From Megascapheus bottae (taxonomy: Eukaryota; Chordata; Mammalia; Rodentia; Geomyidae), in assembly GCA_024803745.1 (NCBI GenBank), contig JANJXV010000129.1:1488001-1552000 (forward strand): 64,000 nucleotides of DNA. The letters are read 5' to 3'. The notes under the pieces were generated by a model. The model was not told where the DNA came from and made no database searches. It saw nothing but the letters and a program-made list of their open reading frames with translations. Made by a program: the position numbers and the translations under genes. The first letter of the stretch is position 1. Each line of letters opens with the position of its first letter. Below are positions 51,625 through 62,302 of this stretch, piece by piece.

Positions 51625-52370
51625 AAACCTTAGGAATATAACCAAAGTTGAAAGTCTTTCGTGCAGTATTCACCCTTCAGGAAGCGTAAGAGAGTTCACA
51701 CATATGAGAAGCCTTAGTATTGTAATAAATAGGAAAGACTTTTAAGTCTGTGGAAGAAAACTCAGCTTGTGTCACAGAACCAACACAAGATAAAACCCTT
51801 AATGAATGTAGCAAATGTTCAGTCTTTTCCCCAGAAGGCACAAGTCAAGATTTATCACTAAACACCCACAGGATAGAATCCTATGAATAAAATGAAAGGG
51901 AAATTTTTTTGAAGAACTCATAGTTGAGTTTGCATGATACCACACAGACACAGGATAAAAATCGTATGAATATAAGAATATGAAAAATCCATCATGAACG
52001 CATGACTAAGTATAAAATGCACATAGGAGAGAAAAACTTTATGAGTATTACAAATGTGGAAATTGTTTGACCTGGAAGGCATACTTCTGTGTTCATCACA
52101 AACCTGATTCCCATAGAAGAAAAGAAAACTAATGAATAGAACAAATGTGCAATGACTTTTAATCAGAAGTCAGTCTTCAGTACATTTCAGAACATACACA
52201 ATAGAGAAATTCTGAGTAATGAAAAACATTTAGCTATATATAGAATCTCTGTATATGGGAGCATTAGGGTAAGTCTTCTAAACAAAGTCAACCTTCAGCA
52301 AGCATTAAGAGCACTCACAGAAGAAATAATAGCATGTAGGAAAACCTTTGTCAGGAACCTCTAAAAGCTG
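51625..52370 (+). pseudogene. Decayed C-terminal zinc-finger units
   Basis: After TAG 51622-51624, finger-linker text continues with stops and frameshifts: 'cataggagagaaaaactt' near 52021, 'acaaatgtgg' near 52049, 'agtcagtcttcagtacattt' near 52169. The original array was therefore longer by several fingers. Confidence 0.7.
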
Positions 52371-52536
52371 ACTGTGTGGCTTAGTGGTAGAGTGCTAACC
52401 TATCAAGGATGAAGGCCTGGGTTAGATTCCTCAATACTACGTGAAAAGAGCAAGCCAGAAGCAGCACTGTGGTTCAAATGGTAGAGTGCTAACCTTGAGC
52501 AAAAGTAGCTCAGGCCCTGAGTTCAAGCCTAAGGAT

Positions 52537-52537
<1 letters not shown>
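52371..52537 (+). mobile_element. ID-like composite SINE
   Basis: 'ttagtggtagagtgctaacc' then 'agcactgtggttcaaatggt' and 'aggccctgagttcaagcc'. It is followed directly by a (GA)n tail. Confidence 0.75.
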
Positions 52538-52604
<67 letters not shown>

Positions 52605-52680
52605 GAGAGAGAGAGAGAGATAGAGAGACAGAAAGAGAGAGACAGAAAGAGAGAGAGAAAGAGAGAAAAGAGAGAGAAAC
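52538..52680 (+). repeat. (GA)n microsatellite
   Basis: Pure GA to about 52600, then GA with CA and AA interruptions. It probably grew from the tail of the adjoining SINE. The Arg/Glu open frame across it is an artefact of the repeat. Confidence 0.95.
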
Positions 52681-52731
52681 AGGAACTTCTAAATTTTACA
52701 GAGATAGAGAAGGAGAGAGAGAAGGAGACAG

Positions 52732-53147
52732 AAACTAATTTCTAAACTTTACAGTCTTTCTATTTCCTTACAAATTCGTCTGTGTCATTCTTTCTGACAG
52801 AAGCACAGAATTCCATTGTGTAAAAATACCATATTTGATCTACCCATCAACTGACGGGCATCTGGGTTGGTTCCATACCTTTGTTATAGTAAATAGTGCT
52901 GTGATAAATGTTATTGTTCTAGTGAATTTAGTGTGTCCTATCTGGACGATTGGCAAGTAGTGAAATTGCTGGATCACAGGGGAGCTCTATGTTTAGTCTT
53001 TTTGGGATACTGCCATAGTGCTTTCCATAGTGGTTGAACGAGTTTGCAATCCCACCAGCAGTGTAGTAGTGATCCCTCATGGCCACATCTCCTCCAGCAT
53101 ACGTTATTAGATTTCTGGATCTTGGCCATTCTAACTGGAGTGAGGAG
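52732..53147 (-). mobile_element. LINE-1 fragment, ORF2 C-terminal part
   Basis: The minus strand aligns with array ORF2 from about the 'TPVRMARI' region through the zinc-knuckle segment to 'FVRKWKDLE' (equivalent to 2700-3115 in copy A). It is much more diverged than the array copies. The 3'UTR and poly(A) are missing at its left end, where the SINE and GA tract sit. Confidence 0.85.
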
Positions 53148-53640
53148 GAAAAGGGAAAGAGGAACTGAAACTTTCTCTCCTTACAGATGACATGATTCTG
53201 TATTTAAAGAACCCTATAGACTCTACTGCGAAGCTGCTTGAGCTGATATAAAACTTTGGTAAGGTAGCAGGGTATAAAATTAACCCTCAATGTCAACTGC
53301 CTTCCTATATGCCAACAAATGAGAGGAATGAGGCAAGAATCAGGATAGCAACTCATTTTGCTATCAAAGAAAATAAAATACCTAGGAATTAACTTAGAAT
53401 GTAAAGCATCTTTTTGATGGAACTATAAACTCTGGAGAAGGAAATTAACGCAGAACTGAGGAAATGCAAAAACCTATGCTCCTGGTTTGGAAGAAGTAAT
53501 ATTGTAAAAATGGCAATCTTGATAGGGACTATCTACAAATTCAGTGCAATATTCATCAATATCCCAATGTTATTCTTTAAAGAAACAGAAGAGAAAATCC
53601 AAAATTTCACTTGGAATAATAAAAGACCCCTTATAGTCTG
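53148..53640 (+). mobile_element. LINE-1 fragment, RT palm and thumb, inverted relative to its neighbour
   Basis: The plus strand aligns with ORF2 from just before FADD ('gatgacatgattctgtattt', 53186-53205) to 'NFTWNNKRPL' (53609-53638), equivalent to about 1420-1910 of copy A. It directly adjoins the minus-strand fragment. About 790 bp of ORF2 between the two pieces is absent. Frameshifts and stops are frequent. Confidence 0.85.
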
Positions 53641-54127
53641 TCTTCTGGCATGATACATAATGTTTAATCTCACCTTCTCCACCAAAATCTCACCTTTTTT
53701 CATTGAGACATAGGTGGCCCTGTTTACTAGCAGCAAAGGCTCAAACTCGCAGTTTCAGGTGTCACTACTGCCTCTGTTACTGGGTAGATCCAACTCTGTC
53801 ATTGATTCTGAGGTCTGCTCTGGGAGTCTTGGTCACAAGTTGTTCTGTGGCATCTGCGGCCAGCCTGTGCCTATTTGCTTCCTTTTCCTCCAGCAGCCTA
53901 CAACAGGGAATGAAGTTCAGGCGCTGATGCTCTCCTTCATATGCAGGGCAGGATGAGCCCAACCCTCCCACATCTTCCTCTTCTAATTTTTGGGAAAAAA
54001 AGTGCTGGCAGAAGTCCTCAGGTGTGGCGCATGGCTGATCCACACTTTTAATCCAGATCTGAGTATGGAAGTTCCAAGTCACCTAGAACAGGAAAGTCTG
54101 ATAGATTCTTACTACCAAAAATAAAAA
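53641..54127. other. Spacer, no gene recognised
   Basis: Open frames overlap on both strands (plus 53714-53956, minus 53777-54082). Neither shows a motif, splice framework or family I know, so no gene is called. Confidence 0.4.
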
Positions 54128-54222
54128 CAGCTGGGAATGGAGTTTGGGCTCAAGTGGTAAAGGGCTAGTCTTGAGTACAAATGCTTAGTGCCCAGGCCCT
54201 GAGTTCAGGCTCCAGCACTGCC
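54128..54222 (+). mobile_element. SINE 3' half
   Basis: 'gggctcaagtggtaaagggc' to 'ggccctgagttcaggctcca'. The head is absent. Confidence 0.75.
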
Positions 54223-55164
54223 AACAACCTCACTTTAGTGAGATTTTAGCTTTATCCATGTAGGCACATCTCACTGGAATCTTTGCTGGTAGAGATAGTC
54301 TTCATAATTTTGTCTCAAGGTAAAGGTCCTCCTGGGGTAGTACACAAAAGATGTCATGGAGAGAGGAGCCCCACTTGCTCCAGGTTTGAAGATGGCATAG
54401 GTCAAGCCAGCATGGAGTTGGCACATCAGTCTTTTTCCTAGCACCACCTACCAGTGAATGTCAAATGACAGTGATTGTTGTGGGATTGTGTGATTGAAGT
54501 GCCCCATTAAGGGCAGTGTAAGCACATCCAAACTTAGATACCAGGAATGCTGAAATCTCAAAGCTAAGATTTCTGGTGGCTACAGAAATGCTGGTGTGTC
54601 TGTGATTCACTAAAATTTCAGGTGCAAAGATTCTGAAGCTTGATGCCATGTGTTTATTCCATTTAGTAAAATTATTTTAATGCAATGTGTAAGTTAAAAC
54701 ATTTGATAAGAGTCAGGGGTAGTGAAACATTGTCCTTGAATTCAGGTGTCTGGCAGGGTAATGGGGGGGTGTTGGTGGCTGGGACTATGAAGCTGGAGCT
54801 GCTATCAAACCATGGATCATGTTCCTCTTTGTCTGGGAGAAATGACTCCAAAGATGAAATTTGAATGGTGAGGAAAAGATGATGATGTACTCAGGAAATT
54901 TCTCCTAAACAAATGCTCATGTGGAAGTGGGATGGGGGCTGGGCATGTCTGAGGCAGAGCTTAAGGGGGCTTCTCATGGCGTTGAGAACGTTCCTTGCGA
55001 CTTCAGGCATGCAGCAGGGTGTTTTAGATGACCATTGTGAGATGGATGGAATAAGACTGGAGACAAGATGAATGCTGGGATCCTGCAATTCTCTTGCATG
55101 AGTGGCTGGTGGCTCACCTGAAAGAACTAATTATGTCTAAAAAAGAAATCAGGAATTTGTTTTG
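54223..55164. other. Spacer, no gene recognised
   Basis: About 940 bp of mixed composition with no repeat or exon I can identify on either strand. Confidence 0.4.
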
Positions 55165-55400
55165 ATTAGATAATACCTGTAATCCGAGGCATATTCAGGA
55201 TCCTGATCTTAGTATTGTGGTTTAAAACCAACCCAGCAAAGGGAAAAATGCATGAGACTCATACTCCCAGTTTAGAGCAAGAACAAAGATTGAAGTAGAG
55301 CTGTGGCTCAAGAGCTAGAGTGCTACCTTGAGCAAAGAAAAGCTAAGAAAAAGCTCCAGGTCTTGAGTTCAAGGCCAGGAATGAAAGAAGGAAGGTAAAA
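55165..55400 (+). mobile_element. Diverged full-length composite SINE
   Basis: 'acctgtaatccgaggcatat', 'atgagactcatactcccagt', 'agctgtggctcaagagctag', 'aggtcttgagttcaaggcca', in the standard order. Confidence 0.7.
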
Positions 55401-56582
55401 AAAGGGAAGTATGTGAGGAAGGGAAATAATAAATGAAAGAGAGAAGGAACTAGAAATTTAAAACTAGAGAATATTTAAAAGACATCAGTCCTTCTAAGAA
55501 AAGTGTTGGAGTATGGGTTCTATATGTGGTGAACTGGAAGCCCAGCAGTGACTTGTTAACCAAAGAGTCACCATGATGAGCAAAGGATAGAAATCTGCAT
55601 GAGCCTCTTAGCGGATGGAGTGACAGAAGAGAACCTCAGCTCCCATCCCATAGTTAGAAGTATATAGAGATGGGGAAGTTGGCATCACCTTGATGTCATT
55701 GTGTCCATGGAGACTGGAAGCCATGGCTCTGTGAAAGCACAATGTTCTGGTTACTGAGCTGGGAGGCTGAGGAGAGCCAAGTCCTGGCCATGAAGAAATC
55801 AGGGTGGCAGCAGAGCAACTCTGCTGCAGTGTGTTCCTGCTTGGCTGTTCTTATTCTGTGGTGGATCAGGCCGGAGCGGGTGATAGTAACTGTTTTGTGG
55901 TCACAAGCCCTTCACCAAGAGCTTCCTCTGGGATCCTCATAAGCTACAGGGTGACTGGTGTTGGGATGTGTGTGGGGTGGAAGTGACAGAGGGATGGACG
56001 CATGGCAAGGTGGGTGAAGAGATGAGAGGAATGATGAGAGACCAGTTCATTGGTTTCCAAGGTAAATGGGTGGGAGGTAGAGAGGCATGATGGAGGAATG
56101 ATGGAGGCAGGGGAAGGTGGTGACAGAGTGAGGCCATCTGTAGTGCCAGCCTGGTCATCATCTGAAGCCCATAGGCAGCTTCCTGATCCTTCACTTGGTC
56201 CTGCTCCTTGTGGAGGGAATGTCACGTGTACCCAGAGCTAGGGGTGGGGCAATGTTAGTAGCACCTGGAGAACCATTGGCCTCTACCTGGGTGAGGGGTG
56301 GTTATGGCTCCCATGCTGGATGGCCTGATATCTATGGAACAGATCTCTCCTTAGCTACCACAGTCAGTGGCTGCTCTCCATCTAGGGTTAGGGCACCTGC
56401 TCAGCCATCAGGACAACCCATACCAGGACAGAGGCCTACAATTCAGATGGCAGCACAGGGGTGAAGATGATCTCACCGTAGCCCTAGTTACATGGCTGCC
56501 CCAGCATGCAGGACAGGATGAGCTGGGGGAAGATGTTCTCTGTGTTTTTCCACAGCCTATCCCGGCCTCTTCTTGTGTCTGA
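55401..56582. other. GC-richer spacer, no gene recognised
   Basis: Several overlapping short open frames lie on both strands with no family match. A purine-rich, GGAGG-type stretch lies at 56060-56130. It could hold old coding relics, but I cannot support any. Confidence 0.35.
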
Positions 56583-56715
56583 TTAGACCAAGAGAGATTG
56601 AACTCAGGTCCTGGGTACTGTCCCTGAGCTCTTTTGCTCAAGGTTGACGCTCTACCATTTTAACCATAGTGCCATTTCCACCTTTTCCTTTTCATGTGGA
56701 TCTCTGATATGTCCA
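56583..56715 (-). mobile_element. SINE 3' half
   Basis: Complement of the body: 'tgaactcaggtcctgggtac', 'gagctcttttgctcaaggtt', 'ccatagtgccatttccacc'. Confidence 0.7.
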
Positions 56716-57892
56716 GTACTGTGCCTGCAGGGAGGCACTCACCCCACAGACAGAGCCACCTCTGCCGTGACTGTGACTGCCCACAACCCTCACACCCACT
56801 CCTTGCACACCCCTCGACTCCAGTTTTAGCTCCTCTTGGACTGGGTGTCCAGCCTACCCCTTCGTACACTCACAAAGGGTCTACAATTGTCTTCCCAGGG
56901 TCCATTCTTCTGCCAGCCAGAGTACAGACTGTGCACATCTTGACGATCACAGAGCTCAAAGCCAAAGGCTGAGATGCAGAAGGGGGTGACCCAGTAGCTG
57001 CACAGGGCCCATGGATCATCCTGTGCATCCCCCAGCCTGTGACTTCCCCCACCCCCTTGGCAGTTAACTGGAAATGAGTGTTTCATGGACTTTCCTTTCT
57101 GGACTGGCTTCAAACAGAAGCTATGCACAGTTTTCAAACCATACCCTACTGAAGAAGGGAAGCTTGATCTGGTGCTTAACTGGGTTGCACTTTGGCTCCG
57201 TTTGCTATGCCTCACGGGAGGGGGCTCATCATTTGTAGACTAAGATCTCATGACCTTCAAAGCCAAATGCTACCTGAAAGTTCAGGGTCCCAGCCTATGT
57301 GTTGGGCCGGGGTGAATACATTCTCTGTTATGCTGGGTCATCAACCCATGTTTTAAGCTGGAAGTAGGCAGTGCCACATTTGATAAGAACATCTGCCAGA
57401 GATTGTCACCTCATGAAAGCAGATTCTAAATTTGTATTCCATTTCCTGTGGTGGAGAAATCCCCTCCAACTTAGACAGGCTCACATCCACCTGCAGGTCA
57501 CACTCCTAATGCACCCTTGAGTGTCCTCATGGTATTGGGATCTAAGTTTGTAGGGAATGCTGCTTTAGTCCATGAATTAGCTGGACAAGTGATGACAAAC
57601 GTGTTGTGGATTAATATGAGAACAATTTAAGAAGCCCTGGAGGAGCATCAACCTGACCCTCTGTGGTGCTATAAATCTGATAGGATGTTCCAGACTGAGA
57701 AACAATCACATGGCTTTGTGTTTGGCATCCAGACAAGTGAGTGCATGTCTTAGCTGTCAGCCAATACAGAGGAGGACATGAATAAGTGGGTGGAAAGCAT
57801 CTGTCAGACCCCTGTCTGGGGGCAGGTGGAGAGAACATAGGAAGGTAGATACCATGGCTGTGGTGGGGCCAAAAAAAAGGGTAAAAGAGGCA
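56716..57892. other. Spacer with one coding-looking stretch, unrecognised
   Basis: At 57093-57207 the plus strand reads Met-Asp-Phe-Pro-Phe-Trp..., with 'FKPYPTEEGKLDLVLNW', about 38 residues that look protein-like, then ends near a stop. No family is recognised. A minus-strand frame of 129 codons overlaps it (56826-57215). I call neither a gene. Confidence 0.3.
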
Positions 57893-58092
57893 AAGGAACC
57901 AGGTACTGGTAGCTCAAGACTGTCATCCTAGCTACTCAGGAGTTTGAGATCTGAGGATCACAATTCAAAGCCAGCCCAGGACAGAAACTCCATGAGACTC
58001 TTATCTGCAATAAACTACTGAACGCAAGAAGCTCAAGCTCAGTGACAGCATCCAGGCCTAGCGTTCAAAACCCAGGACTGGCAGAAAAAAGT
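57893..58092 (+). mobile_element. Composite SINE
   Basis: 'tcctagctactcaggagttt', 'catgagactcttatctgcaa', 'aacccaggactggcag'. The head is intact and the ID-like middle is shortened. Confidence 0.75.
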
Positions 58093-58499
58093 ATCAAAGG
58101 ACAAGAAGCTGGCCAAAAGTTAGAGGGACTCTATCTTGACAAACAATACAATGATAAGTTGCACTCAGAAGACTTGCACAAAATCTGGAAACGCGTGAGA
58201 CCTATCTATGTATGTTTCCTGTTTGTCTAAATATATATGTTTATGCATTTATATATTAGTATAGAGAGACAGATCAATACATATGACTATACATATATAC
58301 ATAGCCAGACACTTATGGGTGGGTGGTATACTGTGTGAGAGTTTGTGTTTGTGTTTTGTGGATGGCTATCTCTGTTTAGGAAAGATAGAAAATATGTAAA
58401 TATCTTTAAAAAAACTTGATAAAATACAGAGAGACCTAAGCTCTTGAGGGAATCGGAAATGACAAGATTATTCACAGGCACGTTTATCCTTATGGATTC

Positions 58500-58765
58500 C
58501 TCAGCAAGTTTTAATTTTTTTCATTATTTTCTTTCTTTTTTTGAACCGGTGCTAAGGATTTCTCTCAGGGACCAGGTGCTGCCAATTACTAATTTCCTCA
58601 TGGCTGGTACAAGAGGAACTGAGCCACAGTTCCACTTTTGCCTTATTTATTCGTGCTTAACTGAAGATAAAGATTTGTATCAGTGACTTTCTTTCAGGGG
58701 CTGGATTCTAACGAGGATCCCCAGACCTCAGGCTTCTCTATAGCTACAATTAACAATATGAGAAC
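58500..58765 (-). mobile_element. Old SINE, probable
   Basis: T-rich left end, then complement-like body ('gaactgagccacagttccac') and head ('ccccagacctcaggcttctc'). Strongly diverged. Confidence 0.45.
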
Positions 58766-58915
58766 CCAGCACTGGGTTCCAATGCACAGGGCAAGAAATT
58801 GAGTGAATCTCTCAACTCCAATTAGCTATAATAAGCTAGAAGTGAAAGACCAATACCTTTGAGGAAAAGATGCTAAGGGTTATCACACAGGCCCTATGAG
58901 TAAGCCCTAAACCCT

Positions 58916-58970
58916 GTACACATGTGTGCATGCACACATTGGCAGATACACACACACATGCACACACACA
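58916..58970 (+). repeat. (CA)n-rich tract
   Basis: Interrupted CA/TGCA repeats such as 'acacacacacatgcacacac'. Confidence 0.85.
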
Positions 58971-59149
58971 ATATCTCAGGCAATATTGTATTTTGAATTA
59001 ATATCCAAAGATTGGACAAAGGATAGCAAGTAATAAAATCTGTTTTTCTTGTCTACATTGAGGGAAAGGGATAAGTCACAAGATGCAGAAGCGAAGTATT
59101 CAGAGGCAAATGCTGTGAGTGAATAACTTGTAAAAAGCACATTTCTTTT

Positions 59150-59345
59150 CTTTTCTTTTGTTTTTTCTGCCATTCCTGGGGCTTGAACTCAGGGCCTGAG
59201 CACTGCTCTTGGCTTTTCCCAAGTCTAGCCCTCTGCCACTTGAGCCACATTGCCATATGGATTTTTATATCTGTGTGATATTAAGGACTCAAACCTAGAT
59301 CTTCATGGATGCTAGGCAAGCACTCTACCACTGGGCCAAACTCTA
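59150..59345 (-). mobile_element. Composite SINE shared with the array flank
   Basis: Orthologous position to the plus-strand SINE at 4707-4905 in the array. 'gggcttgaactcagggcctg' and 'cttgagccacattgccat' are clear. Its sharing shows the insertion predates the split of the two loci. Confidence 0.8.
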
Positions 59346-59574
59346 AACCCAGATAAAGTATTTATAAATAGTCATCATCATCATATCAAAATATCCTTTC
59401 TCCTACAAAGAATGAACACTTATCTATGTCTGTAAGACTTTTTTTATGTCACCAATGCTTCTGTGATTTACCCACTTGCATTTTTACAGATGACAGCACA
59501 GATATTCATCAGGAAGAAAAATAGATTAGGATACAGAAACCTAACAACGTCGTAGTAGATTGAGGTGAATAATA

Positions 59575-59775
59575 TGTGCAAGATGGCCTGGGTGTTTCAT
59601 CTATTTGTAGAGTGCTTGGCTACCACACAAAAACTCTGGTTTGATTCTGGAGTACTATATACATAGAAAACGCTGGAAGTGGTGCTGTGGCTTGGTGGGA
59701 CAGCTATAGCCTAAAGAAAGCCTAAGAACAATAGTCAGGCTCTGAGGTCAAGCCCCAGGACTAGCAAAGAAAATG
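59575..59775 (+). mobile_element. ID-like SINE shared with the array flank
   Basis: Counterpart of the minus-strand SINE at 4233-4440. 'gtagagtgcttggctaccac', 'gtggtgctgtggcttggtgg' and 'agccccaggactagcaaa' are visible. Confidence 0.75.
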
Positions 59776-60390
59776 TGCAAGAGGCAAAATGCAAGCTGAG
59801 AAGGCACTGTGAAGCAAAATGTCTTGTGAAGGGTAAGGGGAATAGTGACAGTTAAGTTTGGATCTTACCTAAGAAAGGCTCCTTGAGCCTGAGACCAGGC
59901 TAGCACTTACGCCTAGTTAATGACTTGGGATTTGAACAAAAAGGTGTGCTGTTTACTACATCCATATGTGAGGTGGGAAGGGAGATTCAGCCTCCAGTAT
60001 GTCTTTGGGGAGGTGTTCTGTGAGCAAGGAGCTTTGGTCATTGGGCCTTGAAAGGTGACCCTACCTACCTCACAATGGAACAGAATATGGAACCCTGGTA
60101 ACCAAGCCACTGCATGTGACAACCAGCTCAAGCCAGCTCCCTTAGCCTGTGGCTCAGGAGGAAGAAAGATGTTGCTGTGCTGTTGCCAACGGTCAGGAGG
60201 CGCAGATCTCAGGCATGAGAGATATGGATCTCTCACTTGAAGAAGTAGATTCTGGACCAGTGCCAAGCCAAAATTCCCGTATATCAGGCATTTCTCTAGG
60301 AAGAAAGCCAGGAAACTCCAGGGCAACTCAGATGAGGTATATTGAGAGGAAACCTATTTGAACCCATCATCCTGCCACACACTACAACCT

Positions 60391-60534
60391 TCTTGTGTAC
60401 TTTCAAGTGACTATACTGAGATTAGAGTGTGTCATTTCCAATCTACTCTATTCCAATTCCTCAGTGTGAAGTGTGGTCCCATTCCTACGTTTGAAATATC
60501 CACTGTTTTGCCAACCTAATGTGATGGTAAGTCA
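60391..60534. other. Junction sequence beyond the inverted copy
   Basis: This is single-copy DNA in the window. It occupies the place where the array has its L1 tail, so it may represent the pre-insertion left neighbour of the L1 site. Confidence 0.5.
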
Positions 60535-60714
60535 GCTCAGACTCTGAATGAGCCTTGTAACCAATGGATCCTGGAGGAAGGCCTGTTGGAGATGCTGCTG
60601 ACAAAGCTGATCGCTGCCTACCAGAAAGGTGATCTCTTTTATGTGGGAAACTTCCTGCACAATTTCAAATAGTGGAGGACAATGTAGTAGTTGCTGGAAA
60701 TTCTCTTGAAATAG
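60535..60714 (+). pseudogene. RalGDS-like REM-domain fragment, first part
   Basis: The plus strand reads 'EEGLLEMLLTKLIAAYQ', 'KGDLFYVGNFLHNFK', a TAG, 'WRTM', two TAGs, 'LLEILLK', TAG. This follows the pattern of the N-terminal REM segment of RalGDS/RGL Ral exchange factors (x-LE-xLV-xL-xAF-xGD-xxY-xxFL-xTYR-xF-xT-xxVL-xLLL). Ral exchange factors load GTP on RalA/B. The several stops make it a relic. An antisense frame of 71 codons (60532-60747) is judged a shadow. The family assignment is from memory of the domain pattern. Confidence 0.5.
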
Positions 60715-61144
60715 TGAGTGTTCCCCCCCAAACCCAGGTTTGCTCACCCCTCCTGGCCAAGCCTTGAAATACTTGGCTCCTCTCTGAGCCTGTTTGGTTC
60801 ACTGGGGTGTTCACAGGGGAGCTAAGCATGATACAAGTGCACAAACTACTTCATTATGACTGGGACACCATGCCATTTCATTTCCCTCACAAGCTACTGG
60901 AGTCTCAACAGTGTGCTTACTGAGAAGTTGGATTTCAGGCATGAGTAAGTGGCTCCCAACTGCAGCCCTCACCTAGGTGACATCCTAGGAAATCCCATTT
61001 CCCAGTAAGAAATGAGGTGTCAGTACTAATGGCGGAGGCCTGTGAAATACTGGCGTCAGAGGAAAAGCTGGGGGCTGAATCACTTTTGAGCCATCAGGGA
61101 GGGATTGTGATAGCTTTGCCTGTTAGAACCTGAAAGCATTTACA
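60715..61144. other. Spacer, no feature seen
   Basis: It would be the intron between the two RalGDS-like pieces if they were once one gene. No repeat recognised. Confidence 0.4.
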
Positions 61145-61372
61145 TTTTGGTGTGTGGTCCAGTGCTGCCACTTGAACCTGAACCCAGGTCTAAATGCCAT
61201 CCCTTTGGTGTTCAAAAAATTAGCACTGTACCATTTGAGTCATAGGTCAAGTTCTGGCTTTTTGCTGCCTAATTGAAGACAAGTGCCTTTAGACTTTTAC
61301 TGACTAGACTGGCTTTCCACTGTGATCTTCACAGCTCAGCCTGCTGGGTGGCTAAGATTAGAGGAATGATCA
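61145..61372 (-). mobile_element. Old full-length SINE
   Basis: Complement of body ('ttgagtcataggtcaagttc') and head ('cacagctcagcctgctgggt') with many changes. Confidence 0.5.
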
Positions 61373-61652
61373 TTTAGTTCTTTATTTAGAGCATTCACTT
61401 ATTGATTTATTTAGAGCATTTACTTAGTTAATTTAAGGTGCGTTTACTTTGGACAGATGCATAGAGGCCTCTCTCAGAAGCTTCTGGAAGTGGGGTGTAA
61501 AAGTCATCCTGTTCTCGAGTGTCTCTTACCCCCCTCCCAGCACATAAGTGCACATCTCTGCAGGACAGCCACAGCATTAGAGTCCTGCAAGAAAGCAGCT
61601 TTAGTAAAAGGTCAGGATGGAGAGAGAGGGCTCTCACTTTCCTTGTACCGAA

Positions 61653-61856
61653 TGTGCCCACAGCATCATGTGTTCCATCTACACGATGTCAATGGACTTC
61701 TACCCCAGTGATTTCTACGAGTTCAAGAACTGCCACACCCTGACACAACTCAAGCTCTATATGAGGCTCCACATGCCGGCTTTGGACCTGCTCTTCTAAA
61801 TACATACTTTTTGACCAGCTGGAGGAATGTGCGACCAGTAAGACCAAGAAAAAGTA
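61653..61856 (+). pseudogene. RalGDS-like REM-domain fragment, second part
   Basis: It reads 'CAHSIMCSIYTMSMDF', 'YPSDFYEFKNCHTLTQLK', 'LYMRLHMPALDLLF', then TAA (61797-61799). After a frameshift it continues 'YILFDQLEECATSKTKKK' and TAG (61854-61856). The layout matches the second half of the RalGDS REM region (xAI-xSIL-xxWLxxYxxDF-xxPxx-xxLxQLxxYxxxxMPxxDLE-xxxxxLLxQLE). It has the same strand and correct order relative to the first piece. No CDC25 catalytic domain was found downstream. Confidence 0.5.
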
Positions 61857-62302
61857 GAAGTCCTGGTGTGGGTGCCTCAGAGCCTGTGAGTAGGAAGCCC
61901 ATGTGGTCTAGATATTGGTTGGCCCTTACTTCTACAGAGCTTGGCAAAATGCCCTTTATGGCTGGTGTCAGCCAGGTAATGTCTGTCCTCTGAAAGGACT
62001 CGGGAATAAGCACTCATTAGAAAGACCCTACACCTCCTCAGTGTTCAGTCCAAACTCCAGTTCTACAGGTTCCTCCATTAGATCCTCATGGAAGTTGAGT
62101 GACACTTCAACTTGCAGAGTCCACTCTGTCCACTCTTTACCTATTTCCATTCTTAGGTTTGGGTCATCGTGGAAGAGCTTATCCTGAACTCCGGATGAAA
62201 AACCCACCAATGGAGCTGGTGACTGATGGAGACTGAGAATCATCACTGCACTCCAGAAACCATGGGCCTTCTGTAGAAATTACCAAACAGGTTTAGAGTC
62301 CT

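Larger units (their letters stand above)
59038..60390 (-). repeat. Inverted, diverged, L1-free copy of the array-unit flank
   Basis: The reverse complement of this 1353-bp segment aligns along its whole length with the array flank (copy A 3605-5016), including both SINEs, the GAT tract and the single-copy first half. By eye it is roughly 80-90% identical, well below identity within the array. Its left end matches the array up to 'aaaaacagat', exactly where the array unit passes into the next L1 5' region. At its right end ('actacaacc|ttcttg') the array passes into the L1 tail. Here no L1 is present on either side. Confidence 0.92.

Noticed and set aside
52536..52745. Arg/Glu repeat frame
   Set aside because: Direct product of the (GA)n repeat.
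53777..54082. Minus-strand frame of 101 codons
   Set aside because: No family resemblance or splice context, and an equally open plus frame overlaps it.
56826..57215. Minus-strand frame of 129 codons
   Set aside because: Overlaps a more protein-like plus frame, has no recognised domain, and could be chance in GC-richer DNA.
60532..60747. Minus-strand frame of 71 codons over the RalGDS-like piece
   Set aside because: The plus strand gives a recognisable domain pattern despite stops. The antisense frame is taken as its shadow.
62028..62246. Minus-strand frame of 72 codons
   Set aside because: Protein-like at its C-terminus but isolated and antisense to other open frames. Not enough to call.
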